From positions 34,758-98,757 of the forward strand of contig NZ_MJIC01000017.1 of NCBI RefSeq assembly GCF_001758465.1: a stretch of 64,000 nucleotides of DNA. The letters run 5' to 3'. The notes under the pieces are model-generated. The model searched no databases and was not told where the DNA came from. It was given only the letters and a program-made list of their open reading frames with translations. The first letter of the stretch is position 1. Every line of letters begins with the position of its first letter. A program made the position numbers and the translations under genes. Of this stretch, positions 9,296 to 17,326 are shown piece by piece. The DNA is from Marisediminitalea lipolytica. GTDB lineage: Bacteria; Pseudomonadota; Gammaproteobacteria; Enterobacterales; Alteromonadaceae.

Positions 9296-10124
9296 TTGGG
9301 CGACGGCGGTTAGTCACTACCTGCCATGTGCTTTGAATCGGGAAGTCTTTAACAGTGAGCACCTTTACGCTGTCGGCAGTGGCCTGATCCAACGTATGCT
9401 GAGAAAGAACGGCCAGGCCCAGCCCCGCAGATACTGCCAGGCGGATAGCTTCGTTACTTTCAATAATCATCGTATTTCTGAAGGTGACGCCATGCTTATC
9501 GCAGTAGTCATCAAGGGTTCGCCTGGTGCCGCTGCCTCGCTCCCTTAACAAGAACTTGGCGTCGGTAAGGTCGCTCAGCGCACAGTTATCCGGGCCGTCA
9601 TAATCACTCGGAGCAATCACTACCAGCGGGTTGGCCAGGAAAGGCTCACAAATGAGTTCATCGTCTTCTGGCGGGTAGGTAAAAATATACAAATCGTCGC
9701 GGTTTTGCATCAAACGTTCGGCAATCTGTTCACGGTTACCTACGGTAAAGCGTACGTCAATATTGGGGTGTTGCTTACAAAAAGGGCTTAACAAAGGCGG
9801 TATAATGTACTTAGCCGTGGTTACAACCGCGAGCTTTAATGAGCCTACCTCTACGCCTTGTAATGCGCTGATCTGGCTTTTCAACTTGTCCTGTGAAGAC
9901 AGAATTTCCTGGGCGCAGCGATACACGGCGGCACCGGCTTCGGTGAGTTGCACATTGCCCTGAAAGTGCTCAATTAATGGTAAGCCTATAATGCTGTTGA
10001 GTTTCTTTAATTGCAGGGAAACCGTTGGTTGTGACAACTGCAACGCATTCGAGGCGGCGGTGACTGAGCCGCAATCAACAACTTGCTGAAAAACTTCAAG
10101 CAGTCTAAAGGTCAGTGTATTCAT
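9240..10124 (-). CDS. LysR family transcriptional regulator
   Basis: A 294-residue LysR regulator. Residues 4-63 are the winged helix-turn-helix (AASNALQLSQPTVSLQLKKL), and about 90-290 form the periplasmic-binding-like effector domain. The sequence around SLKLAVVTTAKYIIP and GSGTRR resembles the CbbR/CysB-like branch, but the effector cannot be named. Its 3' end overlaps the convergent histidine kinase by 56 bases. The 5' side faces purE across a 240-base AT-rich region, so it probably controls its own promoter and may affect a neighbour. No operator is obvious. Confidence 0.88.
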   Translation of the reverse strand: MNTLTFRLLEVFQQVVDCGSVTAASNALQLSQPTVSLQLKKLNSIIGLPLIEHFQGNVQLTEAGAAVYRCAQEILSSQDKLKSQISALQGVEVGSLKLAVVTTAKYIIPPLLSPFCKQHPNIDVRFTVGNREQIAERLMQNRDDLYIFTYPPEDDELICEPFLANPLVVIAPSDYDGPDNCALSDLTDAKFLLRERGSGTRRTLDDYCDKHGVTFRNTMIIESNEAIRLAVSAGLGLAVLSQHTLDQATADSVKVLTVKDFPIQSTWQVVTNRRRPISLSAQAFRESLLENRRS

Positions 10125-10364
10125 AGGACATCCAATAAGATAGTTAAAATAAAAATATACTAAAAATTAATTTATTTCTATCTATAGTAAAAATAAAACC
10201 TGCAAAGTTTTAAATTAACCGGAAGAGGCGCAGCACAATTGCTGACAAATAGTCGCAACCTATGGGCAAACGGGCGAAAATGAGCTAACATCGACCGCTT
10301 TTCAAGCACAGCTCAACGTAACGCTGAAGCTAATGGTTAACGCAAAGTCTGTGAGGACTGCAAA

Positions 10365-10850
10365 ATGGCAAAAATCGCAATTGTAATGGGGTCAACCTCT
10401 GATTGGCCGACTATGCAAAACGCGGCAGTAATGCTCAAGCAATTTGGTGTTGAATTTGAGGCACAGGTTGTCTCGGCTCACCGTACTCCTAATCTGTTAG
10501 TCGAATTTGCTGAACAAGCTGAACAAAATGGCTTTTGCGCCATTATCGCTGGCGCCGGCGGCGCGGCTCACTTGCCAGGTATGATTGCTGCACATACGCA
10601 TCTGCCGGTATTCGGCTGTCCGGTAAAATCAAAAGCACTTAATGGCCTCGACTCATTATTGTCTATTGTACAAATGCCGAAAGGTGTTGCTGTGGGCACC
10701 CTGGCCATTGGCGAAGCGGGTGCCGCTAATGCCGGCTTGCTGGCTGCGCAGGTGGTTGCTTTGCAGGACCCGGCGGTCAGAGAAGCTATTATTGCCTTCC
10801 GCAAAGCGCAAACTGACACTGTACTGGCTAACGGCAAACTGGAGCTGTAA
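10365..10850 (+). CDS. purE: N5-carboxyaminoimidazole ribonucleotide mutase PurE
   Basis: Class I PurE, 161 residues, which converts N5-CAIR to CAIR in purine synthesis after PurK. The substrate loops GSTSDWPTM (9-17) and SAHRTP (37-42) and the glycine-rich IAGAGGAAHLPGM segment are all present. GAGG ten bases upstream of ATG 10365 supports the start. Two bases separate its stop from the purK start, so translation is probably coupled. The upstream region lacks a convincing PurR box. Confidence 0.97.
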   Translation: MAKIAIVMGSTSDWPTMQNAAVMLKQFGVEFEAQVVSAHRTPNLLVEFAEQAEQNGFCAIIAGAGGAAHLPGMIAAHTHLPVFGCPVKSKALNGLDSLLSIVQMPKGVAVGTLAIGEAGAANAGLLAAQVVALQDPAVREAIIAFRKAQTDTVLANGKLEL

Positions 10851-10852
10851 AT

Positions 10853-12007
10853 ATGCAGGTGCTGGTATATGGTGCTGGTCAGCTGGCACAAATGATGTAT
10901 CTGGACGGTGCAGCGCTGGGTATTAACGTGATGGCGGTAGATGTAAACAACAACACCGTGGTTCATCCGGTGAGCAAAAGCCCGCTGGACTGTACGCTCG
11001 AACAAGCTATTGAGCTGGCCGACGCGCTGACCGTAGAGTTTGAACATGTACCTGAAACACTGCTGGAACAAGCGCAGGCATCGGGTAAGTTGTATCCCGG
11101 CATTGAAGCGATTCTGGTAGGCGCTGATCGGGTGCGCGAAAAACAATTGCTGAGTGGCCTGGATATCCCTAACTGCCCTTATCAAATTGTGGATGACCTG
11201 GCTCAGCTGGACGAATGTGTTGCCCGACTCGGTGAACGTTTGATCATCAAAGCCAGCCGTGATGGTTATGATGGCTACGGTCAGTGGCGTTTAAAAGCCG
11301 CATCAGACCTGCCGGCGTTAAAAACGCAACTGGCTAATCTTGATCTGCAAGCCGTGCCCCTGGTGGTTGAAAAAATGCTGAATTTCGACCGCGAAGTGTC
11401 CCTCATCGGCGCCCGCAGCAAAAGCGGTGAAGTGGTGGTTTATCCGCTGGCAGAAAATCTTCATCATGAAGGACAACTACACGTCTCAGTAGCGCCAGCA
11501 ACTAATAGTACTGAAGCGCTGACTGAGCAGGCGTGTGACATCTTTACCAAACTGGTTAACGGTATGGACTATGTTGGCGTACTGGCGGTGGAGTTATTCC
11601 AGTGCGGTGATGAGCTGCTGGTTAACGAATTAGCGCCACGCGTTCATAACTCGGGACACTGGAGTCAGGCAGGATCGCCAACCAGTCAGTTTGAGAATAA
11701 TCTGCGTGCGGTGCTGGATTTACCTTTAGGACTGGCAGTGAATACCGGTGGTGAAGCCTCCGTCAGTGCAATGATCAATATTATTGGCTGCGACGATCAC
11801 AAACTTGCTCTGCTTGGCATTGGTGGTACACATTTGCACTGGTACGGTAAAACCGTGCGGCCAAAACGAAAAATGGGCCACATCAATGTAACCGCATCGG
11901 ACTATGCGGCGCTGGGTGAAAAGCTGTCCGCTCTGGCTGGTTATCTATCCCTGGAGCACTTTCCCCAATTGCAGGAAGAAGCCGCAAGGCTGGCTGCCAG
12001 CAACTAG
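10853..12007 (+). CDS. purK: 5-(carboxyamino)imidazole ribonucleotide synthase PurK
   Basis: ATP-grasp enzyme, 384 residues, that carboxylates AIR with bicarbonate and ATP to give N5-CAIR, the substrate of PurE. N-terminal Rossmann-like segment VLVYGAGQLAQM, ATP-grasp elements VVEKMLNFDREVSLIGAR, and the metal site NELAPRVHNSGHW in the second half. It starts two bases after the purE stop and shares its transcript. An intrinsic terminator follows within ten bases of the stop. Confidence 0.96.
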   Translation: MQVLVYGAGQLAQMMYLDGAALGINVMAVDVNNNTVVHPVSKSPLDCTLEQAIELADALTVEFEHVPETLLEQAQASGKLYPGIEAILVGADRVREKQLLSGLDIPNCPYQIVDDLAQLDECVARLGERLIIKASRDGYDGYGQWRLKAASDLPALKTQLANLDLQAVPLVVEKMLNFDREVSLIGARSKSGEVVVYPLAENLHHEGQLHVSVAPATNSTEALTEQACDIFTKLVNGMDYVGVLAVELFQCGDELLVNELAPRVHNSGHWSQAGSPTSQFENNLRAVLDLPLGLAVNTGGEASVSAMINIIGCDDHKLALLGIGGTHLHWYGKTVRPKRKMGHINVTASDYAALGEKLSALAGYLSLEHFPQLQEEAARLAASN

Positions 12008-12015
12008 AACAACCG

Positions 12016-12043
12016 GACCTCACTTTATGTGAGGTCTTTTTTT
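12016..12043 (+). terminator. Rho-independent terminator after purK
   Basis: Perfect 8-bp stem GACCTCAC / GTGAGGTC with loop TTTAT, followed by seven T (12037-12043). It overlaps a spurious upstream TTG start of the next frame, which supports ATG 12066 for that gene. Confidence 0.92.
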
Positions 12044-12065
12044 GGTGCAGAGTATCGGAGTCGAT

Positions 12066-12545
12066 ATGAATATCAAACGCTATGGAAAAACCTTATTACT
12101 GGCACTGTCATTACAGTTGATGATGCCTGCTCAGGCGGCCATGGACCATGGCGTGATGGTGCATAATGCGAGCGCCAGAGCGACCTTTGCCATGGCAACC
12201 ACCGCTGCTGTCTATCTGACCATTATGAACCATGGTGAACACTCGCTAACTTTAACTGGTGTTCAGGTTGATGGCAGTGTGGCATCAGAAGCACAAATCC
12301 ATACGACCATTATGGACGGGGATATGATGAAGATGCGCCAGGTCACTGAGGGTCTTGAGATCGCCTCCGGCGACATGATTGAGTTTAAGCCAGGTGGTTA
12401 TCACGTTATGCTGATGGGATTGGTTAACCCCCTCAAATCAGGCAACACCTTTAATCTGACGCTGGATTTTGCCGGTGACATCAGTAAAACCATCGAAGTT
12501 ACGGTGGGCACACAGGGTAAACCTAGCGAGCATCACCACCACTAA
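12066..12545 (+). CDS. PCuAC family periplasmic copper chaperone
   Basis: A 159-residue secreted protein: signal peptide ending near AQA|AM (residue 25), then a cupredoxin-like PCuAC domain. Such proteins bind Cu(I) and help deliver it to cytochrome oxidase CuA or other targets. Candidate ligands are the many Met and His residues, including IHTTIMDGDMMKM and YHVMLMGL, which match the family HxnM...HxM pattern. The C-terminus ends in four His, a probable extra metal site. The start at ATG 12066 has GGAG at 12056-12059. A TTG at 12042 lies in the purK terminator and is rejected. It is probably transcribed on its own. Confidence 0.85.
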   Translation: MNIKRYGKTLLLALSLQLMMPAQAAMDHGVMVHNASARATFAMATTAAVYLTIMNHGEHSLTLTGVQVDGSVASEAQIHTTIMDGDMMKMRQVTEGLEIASGDMIEFKPGGYHVMLMGLVNPLKSGNTFNLTLDFAGDISKTIEVTVGTQGKPSEHHHH

Positions 12546-12640
12546 AAACGTGGCGTCGGCCTGATGTGAGGTAATCCAAATCAGTGCGATATCGCTATAA
12601 GAATTACGATTAGAAACTAAAACAACAATAAGAGACGACG

Positions 12641-13753
12641 ATGAAGCGACCTCATTTACCTGTAGCAAAACTCACAGCACTGGCTATTGCCGGTGCTGTC
12701 GCCTTTAGCAGCCAGGCGGCAGAAAAACTAGCTGTTAATGAACTGGCCACAGGGTTAGACCATCCCTGGGGGATGACTTTTTTACCCTCTGGAGAAATGC
12801 TCATTACCGAACGCAGCGGCCAGATACGGCGGTTTAATTTTGCTACTGGCCTGAGCAAACCTCTGGATGGCGTACCAGCAGTGGCAGCGGCTAATCAGGG
12901 TGGGTTACTGGATATCACCGTCGATCCTGATTTTGCTAATAACCAGCAGATCTACTTTTGTTATTCCAGGCCCACGACAGGCGGCAGCAGTTCCAGCGTG
13001 GCAAAGGCAACGCTGAATGCTAACGGCCTGACTGATGTTAAGGATATTTTTGTTGCCGATTCGGTAGTGGATAATGGCTTTCACTTTGGCTGTCGTCTGG
13101 CTTTCGATCAAAGTAATCATCTGTTCGTCACCCTGGGTGACCGATACAAATACATGAAAGAAGCACAAAATCCGGCTAATCATTACGGTAAGATTGTGCG
13201 CATCAAAAGCGATGGCAGCGTCCCCGCTGACAATCCTTTTGCCGACGGTAAAGCCCCCGAGGTGTATAGCTACGGCCACCGCAACGTCCAGGGGTTAACC
13301 ATTCACCTGCAAACCGGCGAGGTATGGGCCATGGAGCACGGGCCAAAAGGCGGTGATGAAGTTAACCTGATCAAAGCCGGCAATAATTATGGCTGGCCGG
13401 TTATCACCTACGGCATTGACTATAACGGCAGTATTATCTCAGATAAAACGGCGCAGCAAGGCATGGAACAGCCAGTGCTGTACTGGGACCCCTCTATCGC
13501 CCCCAGTGGCATGACATTTTACCACGGCGACTTGTTTAAAGACTGGCAGGGTGACCTGCTGGTAGGCGCATTGAAATTCCGCCATTTACGCCGAATCAGT
13601 TTCAATGAGACCGGTGAAGTGGAAAGTCAGACTGAATACCTGCGCGACCGCAACGAACGAATTCGCGACGTGGAAGTGGGGCCGAATGGCATGATATACC
13701 TGCTGACCGACGAAGATAACGGAAAATTGTTGCAGGTGATGCCAGCGCAATAG
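12641..13753 (+). CDS. Periplasmic PQQ-dependent aldose/sorbosone-type dehydrogenase (YliI/Asd-like)
   Basis: A 370-residue six-bladed beta-propeller of the glucose/sorbosone dehydrogenase family (GSDH). A signal peptide of about 26 residues (ending SQA|AE) exports it. Family landmarks: LDHPWGMTFLPSGEMLITER near the N-terminus, QGGLLDITVDPDF, YSYGHRNVQGL and WAMEHGPKGGDEVN, which contain PQQ and Ca2+ contact positions in E. coli YliI. YliI oxidises several aldoses with PQQ as cofactor; the substrate here is unknown. A perfect UUCG-loop terminator follows. About 95 bases separate it from the copper chaperone gene. Confidence 0.85.
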   Translation: MKRPHLPVAKLTALAIAGAVAFSSQAAEKLAVNELATGLDHPWGMTFLPSGEMLITERSGQIRRFNFATGLSKPLDGVPAVAAANQGGLLDITVDPDFANNQQIYFCYSRPTTGGSSSSVAKATLNANGLTDVKDIFVADSVVDNGFHFGCRLAFDQSNHLFVTLGDRYKYMKEAQNPANHYGKIVRIKSDGSVPADNPFADGKAPEVYSYGHRNVQGLTIHLQTGEVWAMEHGPKGGDEVNLIKAGNNYGWPVITYGIDYNGSIISDKTAQQGMEQPVLYWDPSIAPSGMTFYHGDLFKDWQGDLLVGALKFRHLRRISFNETGEVESQTEYLRDRNERIRDVEVGPNGMIYLLTDEDNGKLLQVMPAQ

Positions 13754-13756
13754 CAC

Positions 13757-13780
13757 TCAGGGCTACTTCGGTAGCCCTGA
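13757..13780 (+). terminator. Hairpin terminator with UUCG loop
   Basis: TCAGGGCTAC - TTCG - GTAGCCCTGA: a perfect 10-bp stem with the very stable UUCG tetraloop, followed by the AT-rich TTAATTTAAT. It lies between two convergent genes and most likely ends the sugar dehydrogenase transcript. Confidence 0.8.
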
Positions 13781-13803
13781 TTAATTTAATCCCGAGCCTG
13801 TGG

Positions 13804-14115
13804 CTAAAGTTTAATTCTGCCGAGCAGGATATCTTTATACATCACCCAGTCACCCATCAGGCTGTACAACGGGTACCGAAAGGTAGCGGGCTTATTTTTT
13901 TCAAACGCGAAGTGTCCCAGCCAGGCAAACCCATAGCCAGCAAACGGGAGCAGCCACAACAGCATCCATTGTTGGCTGGCGACGCTCAGTAACAGCAGTG
14001 CGAGCACCAGCGTTGAGCCGATAAAATGCAGGCGCCGACAGGTCTGATTCTGATGTTCACTGAGGTAATAAGGATAAAAGTCGCCAAATGAGGAGAAGCG
14101 TTTGGTTGTTGTCAT
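13804..14115 (-). CDS. DUF962 / Mpo1-like small membrane protein
   Basis: A 103-residue protein of the DUF962 (Mpo1/YGL010w-like) family. It begins with the family segment FGDFYPYYLSEHQNQTCRRLHFIG, with conserved His residues, and has hydrophobic stretches at about 32-62 that form membrane helices. GHFAFEKNKPATFRYP and SLMGDW close the family pattern. Yeast Mpo1 is an Fe2+-dependent dioxygenase of 2-hydroxy fatty acids; whether the bacterial proteins do the same is not established. It stands alone, convergent with the sugar dehydrogenase. Confidence 0.85.
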   Translation of the reverse strand: MTTTKRFSSFGDFYPYYLSEHQNQTCRRLHFIGSTLVLALLLLSVASQQWMLLWLLPFAGYGFAWLGHFAFEKNKPATFRYPLYSLMGDWVMYKDILLGRIKL

Positions 14116-14235
14116 TATTTCGCCTTAGTAATTTCACCAGGTTAGTGTAGCATTTGCCTGTCAGGGCTTGTAATTAGCGCCAATGCGCCCATATACACTG
14201 GCATATCCTATTGAAAGAACACAGGCGAACTAAGC

Positions 14236-15096
14236 ATGCAGCAAATGATGTCGAATAACATCGTCGATTTAACGGTCGAAAACTTCCAGCAGGTCATTCT
14301 GGAGGTCTCCAAAGAGAAAATCGTACTTATCGAGTTTTGGGCCCAGGGCTATGAGCCTTGCCAGGAGTTGCAGCCGGTTATGGAGCGCATTGCCGGCGAT
14401 TACCCGGATTCCTTGTTGCTTGCCCGGGTTGACTGCGATCGTCAGCAAGAAGTTGCGGCGCAGTTTGGTATTCGTAATTTACCCACTGTCATGGTGGTAA
14501 AAGATGCCCAGCCGGTAGATGGTTTTGCTGGTATTCAGCCCGAAATCGAAATTCGCGCCATGTTGGGTAAATACCTGCCGAACCCGGAAGACGAATATCT
14601 GGCTAAGGCAGCCGAACTGATTGGCGCTGGTGATTACTCCGGGGCTTTCCCGCTGGCCAAGCAGGCGTTTGAAATTAACCCGGACAATATCGACAGTAAA
14701 TACCTGTACATTGATTGCTTAATTGAAACCGGCGCGGTGCCAGTGGCTAAAGGCCTGCTGGAAGAGATTAAGCTGGTGGATCAGGATCAGCGTTATCATA
14801 CTTTGCAGGGTAAAGTTGAGCTGGCGGAGCAGGCAGCTGATACGCCGGAAATTCGAGCGTTACAGGAACAAGCCGAAGCCAACCCCGATGATTTACAGGT
14901 GAAAGTGGATTTGGCTGTGGCGATGTATCAGGTACAGCGCTACGAAGAAGCGCTGGAGTTGCTGCATGGTGTACTGCTCAAAGACTTTGGCTTTGGTGAA
15001 GCTAAGAAACTGATTCTGGATATTATCAACGCCCTGCCTGACGGTGATTCGCTTAAATCGGCTTATCGTCGCAAGGTCTACAGCCTGATGTATTAA
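14236..15096 (+). CDS. cnoX: Thioredoxin-fold co-chaperone CnoX (YbbN)
   Basis: A 286-residue YbbN/CnoX protein: an N-terminal thioredoxin domain (about 10-115) followed by TPR repeats. E. coli CnoX is a chaperedoxin that protects proteins under oxidative or chlorine stress and passes them to GroEL. The redox site reads WAQGYEPC, so only Cys42, the second position of the usual CxxC, is kept; it cannot do dithiol exchange, in line with CnoX proteins lacking thioredoxin activity. Several in-frame Met codons (14236, 14245, 14248) leave the start uncertain by four residues. It is convergent with the next gene, ten bases apart. Confidence 0.88.
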   Translation: MQQMMSNNIVDLTVENFQQVILEVSKEKIVLIEFWAQGYEPCQELQPVMERIAGDYPDSLLLARVDCDRQQEVAAQFGIRNLPTVMVVKDAQPVDGFAGIQPEIEIRAMLGKYLPNPEDEYLAKAAELIGAGDYSGAFPLAKQAFEINPDNIDSKYLYIDCLIETGAVPVAKGLLEEIKLVDQDQRYHTLQGKVELAEQAADTPEIRALQEQAEANPDDLQVKVDLAVAMYQVQRYEEALELLHGVLLKDFGFGEAKKLILDIINALPDGDSLKSAYRRKVYSLMY

Positions 15097-15104
15097 ACCA
15101 ATCT

Positions 15105-15140
15105 GCTCAGGGCTCAAATCCTTCCGCCCTGAGCCATTTT
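15105..15140 (+). terminator. Possible terminator after cnoX
   Basis: GCTCAGGGC (15105-15113) pairs with GCCCTGAGC (15126-15134) around a 12-base loop and is followed by CATTTT. It begins eight bases after the cnoX stop and overlaps the 3' end of the convergent gene. The large loop and short T run make it moderate evidence only. Confidence 0.5.
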
Positions 15141-15523
15141 ATGGCATCAAGATAATTGGTGAAATATTCCCGCTTATACAAAGCCAGCATGGGATCGCTT
15201 GAGTTCATTTCCGGGTGGGTACGTGCCAGCTGAGCACGTTTTACATTTCCACTGTCGACCACATAAGCTGAGCGTCTTAACCCGTGACGAATATTGTGCA
15301 GAATGCTCTCGCGCACAATGACCTGACTTTCGGGAGTGCTCAATACCCAGCGGCGGCAATCCATCAATGCGGCCCAGGGTTGATCGTTAAACTCTTCAAC
15401 CACTGACTTCATTTCTTCGACCACATCTGTTGCCATGTTGATATCCCAGGCTCCGGTCACATAAACCTCCAGCATATTATTGGATACTGTCAGGCTATAT
15501 TGACCAAGATTAGGAAATAACAT
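15107..15523 (-). CDS. STAS/SpoIIAA-like domain protein, function unknown
   Basis: A 138-residue cytoplasmic protein. The pattern of an N-terminal beta hairpin (SLTVSNNMLEVYVTGAWD), a helix (MATDVVEEMKSVVEEF), then PWAALMDCRRWV resembles the STAS/SEC14-like (SpoIIAA-like) fold used in regulators and lipid-binding proteins. This is a fold-level guess from the strand-helix pattern, not a family match I can confirm. It has no signal peptide or membrane segment. It stands alone and ends convergently with cnoX. Confidence 0.6.
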   Translation of the reverse strand: MLFPNLGQYSLTVSNNMLEVYVTGAWDINMATDVVEEMKSVVEEFNDQPWAALMDCRRWVLSTPESQVIVRESILHNIRHGLRRSAYVVDSGNVKRAQLARTHPEMNSSDPMLALYKREYFTNYLDAIKWLRAEGFEP

Positions 15524-15629
15524 TATTTGCTCGCGTTAATGGGCTTACATTTAAGTATATATCCTAAATGGCGAACTCCGACCAGATTTTTGGTATATTA
15601 CGCGACGGATTAGTTAATTTTTGATACGT

Positions 15630-15818
15630 ATGCCGGATTGGATTTGGGCTGCTTTGGCCCTGGTTATGATTATTGAAGGAATAGGACCACTCCTGATGCC
15701 GAATAAGTGGCGCGCTTATCTGCAACAGGTGGCGCAAAGCGAGCCTAATCAGTTGCGCCAGATGGGCGGAACTCTGGTGGTGATTGGTTCAGTTTGTTTA
15801 TACTTTATAGTGAATTAG
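15630..15818 (+). CDS. DUF2065 (YjeT) family small membrane protein
   Basis: A 62-residue protein with two membrane helices: WIWAALALVMIIEGIGPLLMP near the N-terminus and GTLVVIGSVCLYFIV at the C-terminus. E. coli YjeT has the same pattern (LALALVLVLEGLGPML) and also precedes purA, so orthology is likely. No function is known, although in enterobacteria it neighbours hflKC. A TTG at 15621 would extend the protein by three residues; ATG 15630 matches the family start. Confidence 0.85.
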   Translation: MPDWIWAALALVMIIEGIGPLLMPNKWRAYLQQVAQSEPNQLRQMGGTLVVIGSVCLYFIVN

Positions 15819-15931
15819 CAGCTCCAGGGTAAAATAATCACTGGTCAGCTGAATATTTGTGCACAAAACAGATGATCAGTAGGGCGTATTTTTGATAGAA
15901 TCCCCGCCTAATTTTTTAACATACTCGACTC

Positions 15932-17230
15932 ATGGCTAAAAATATTGTGGTCCTTGGCACCCAGTGGGGTGACGAGGGGAAAGGCAAAGTAGTAGATCTG
16001 CTTACTGACCGTGCTAAGTATGTTGTTCGCTATCAGGGCGGACACAACGCAGGTCACACACTGGTAATCGACGGCGAAAAAACCGTTCTTCATCTTATTC
16101 CATCCGGCATTCTTCGCGATAACGTTACCTGTATCATTGGTAATGGCGTGGTACTCAGCCCGGAAGCGTTAATGACCGAAGTTACTATGCTCGAAGAGCG
16201 TGGCGTACCGGTACGTGAACGTTTGAAAATCAGTGAGGCCTGTCCGCTAATTCTGCCTTATCACGTTGCGCTGGATGTTGCCCGTGAAAAAGCCCGCGGC
16301 AGCAAAGCAATTGGTACCACCGGTCGCGGTATTGGTCCGGCTTACGAAGACAAAGTTTCCCGTCGTGGTCTGCGTGTTGGCGATCTGTTTAACGCTGAAG
16401 ATTTCGCGGTTAAATTAAAAGAAGTGCTGGATATCCATAACTTCACCCTGACTCAGTACTATGGTGAAGAAGCCGTTGATTTCGACAAGACCCTGGCCGA
16501 TGCAATGGCTGTTGCCGACATCCTGCGCGCTATGGTTGTTGATGTGACTGACGAGCTGGATAAAGCTCAGAAAGCCGGTCTGCCAATCATGTTTGAAGGT
16601 GCACAAGGCACGCTGCTGGACATTGACCACGGTACTTATCCGTATGTAACGTCTTCTAACACCACCGTTGGCGGCGTAGCCACTGGTGCTGGTTTTGGCC
16701 CGCTTAACCTGGACTACGTGCTGGGTATTGTAAAAGCTTATACCACTCGTGTAGGTTCTGGTCCTTTCCCAACTGAGCTAGACGATGCGGTTGGCGAACA
16801 CCTGGGTGTGAAAGGCCACGAATTTGGTGCTACCACCGGCCGTAAGCGTCGTACTGGTTGGTTTGATGCCGTTGCCATGAAGCGTGCGGTACAAATTAAC
16901 TCTATTACCGGTTTTTGCTTAACCAAGCTGGACGTACTGGACGGTCTGGAAACGCTGCAGATTTGTGTGGGTTACAAAGACAAAGACGGTAACGTAAAAG
17001 ACGTACCGCCAATGGCTGCCGATGGTTATGATTTGGTTACGCCTGTTTATGAAGAAATGCCTGGTTGGAGCGAGACGACCTTTGGTGTGACTGATTACGA
17101 AGCGTTGCCACAGGCTGCTAAAAACTACATTGCCCGTCTTGAGGGTATTACCGGCGTACCGGTTGATATTATTTCAACTGGCCCTGACCGTAACGAAACC
17201 ATCGTTATGCGTCATCCTTACGACGCGTAA
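15932..17230 (+). CDS. purA: Adenylosuccinate synthetase PurA
   Basis: First committed step from IMP to AMP: IMP + Asp + GTP to adenylosuccinate. The 432-residue length equals E. coli PurA. The P-loop QWGDEGKGK (11-19, catalytic Asp14) and GGHNAGHT (catalytic His42) are present, as are IGTTGRGIGPAYEDK, GPFPTE and GRKRRTGWFD. Codon use is biased toward highly expressed genes. It follows yjeT by 113 bases and ends at a strong terminator. Confidence 0.98.
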   Translation: MAKNIVVLGTQWGDEGKGKVVDLLTDRAKYVVRYQGGHNAGHTLVIDGEKTVLHLIPSGILRDNVTCIIGNGVVLSPEALMTEVTMLEERGVPVRERLKISEACPLILPYHVALDVAREKARGSKAIGTTGRGIGPAYEDKVSRRGLRVGDLFNAEDFAVKLKEVLDIHNFTLTQYYGEEAVDFDKTLADAMAVADILRAMVVDVTDELDKAQKAGLPIMFEGAQGTLLDIDHGTYPYVTSSNTTVGGVATGAGFGPLNLDYVLGIVKAYTTRVGSGPFPTELDDAVGEHLGVKGHEFGATTGRKRRTGWFDAVAMKRAVQINSITGFCLTKLDVLDGLETLQICVGYKDKDGNVKDVPPMAADGYDLVTPVYEEMPGWSETTFGVTDYEALPQAAKNYIARLEGITGVPVDIISTGPDRNETIVMRHPYDA

Positions 17231-17246
17231 GCAACAAAAACTACCC

Positions 17247-17273
17247 AAAACCCCGCTCACGCGGGGTTTTTTT
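17247..17273 (+). terminator. Rho-independent terminator after purA
   Basis: AAAACCCCGC - TCAC - GCGGGGTTTTTTT: a GC-rich 6-bp core stem extended by A/T pairs, with seven T. It starts 16 bases after the purA stop. Confidence 0.93.
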
Positions 17274-17326
17274 ATTGCCGCAAAATAGTGCTAGTATGAA
17301 CACCTCGTACCTGTTGGAGTCATTTT

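Noticed and set aside
10265..10285. GGGCAAACGGGCGAAA upstream of purE as a PurR box
   Set aside because: Only the left half (GCAAACG) matches the PurR consensus; the right half does not, so I do not call an operator.
10568..11185. 205-codon minus-strand open frame across purE and purK
   Set aside because: It crosses two certain enzymes, so it is a shadow.
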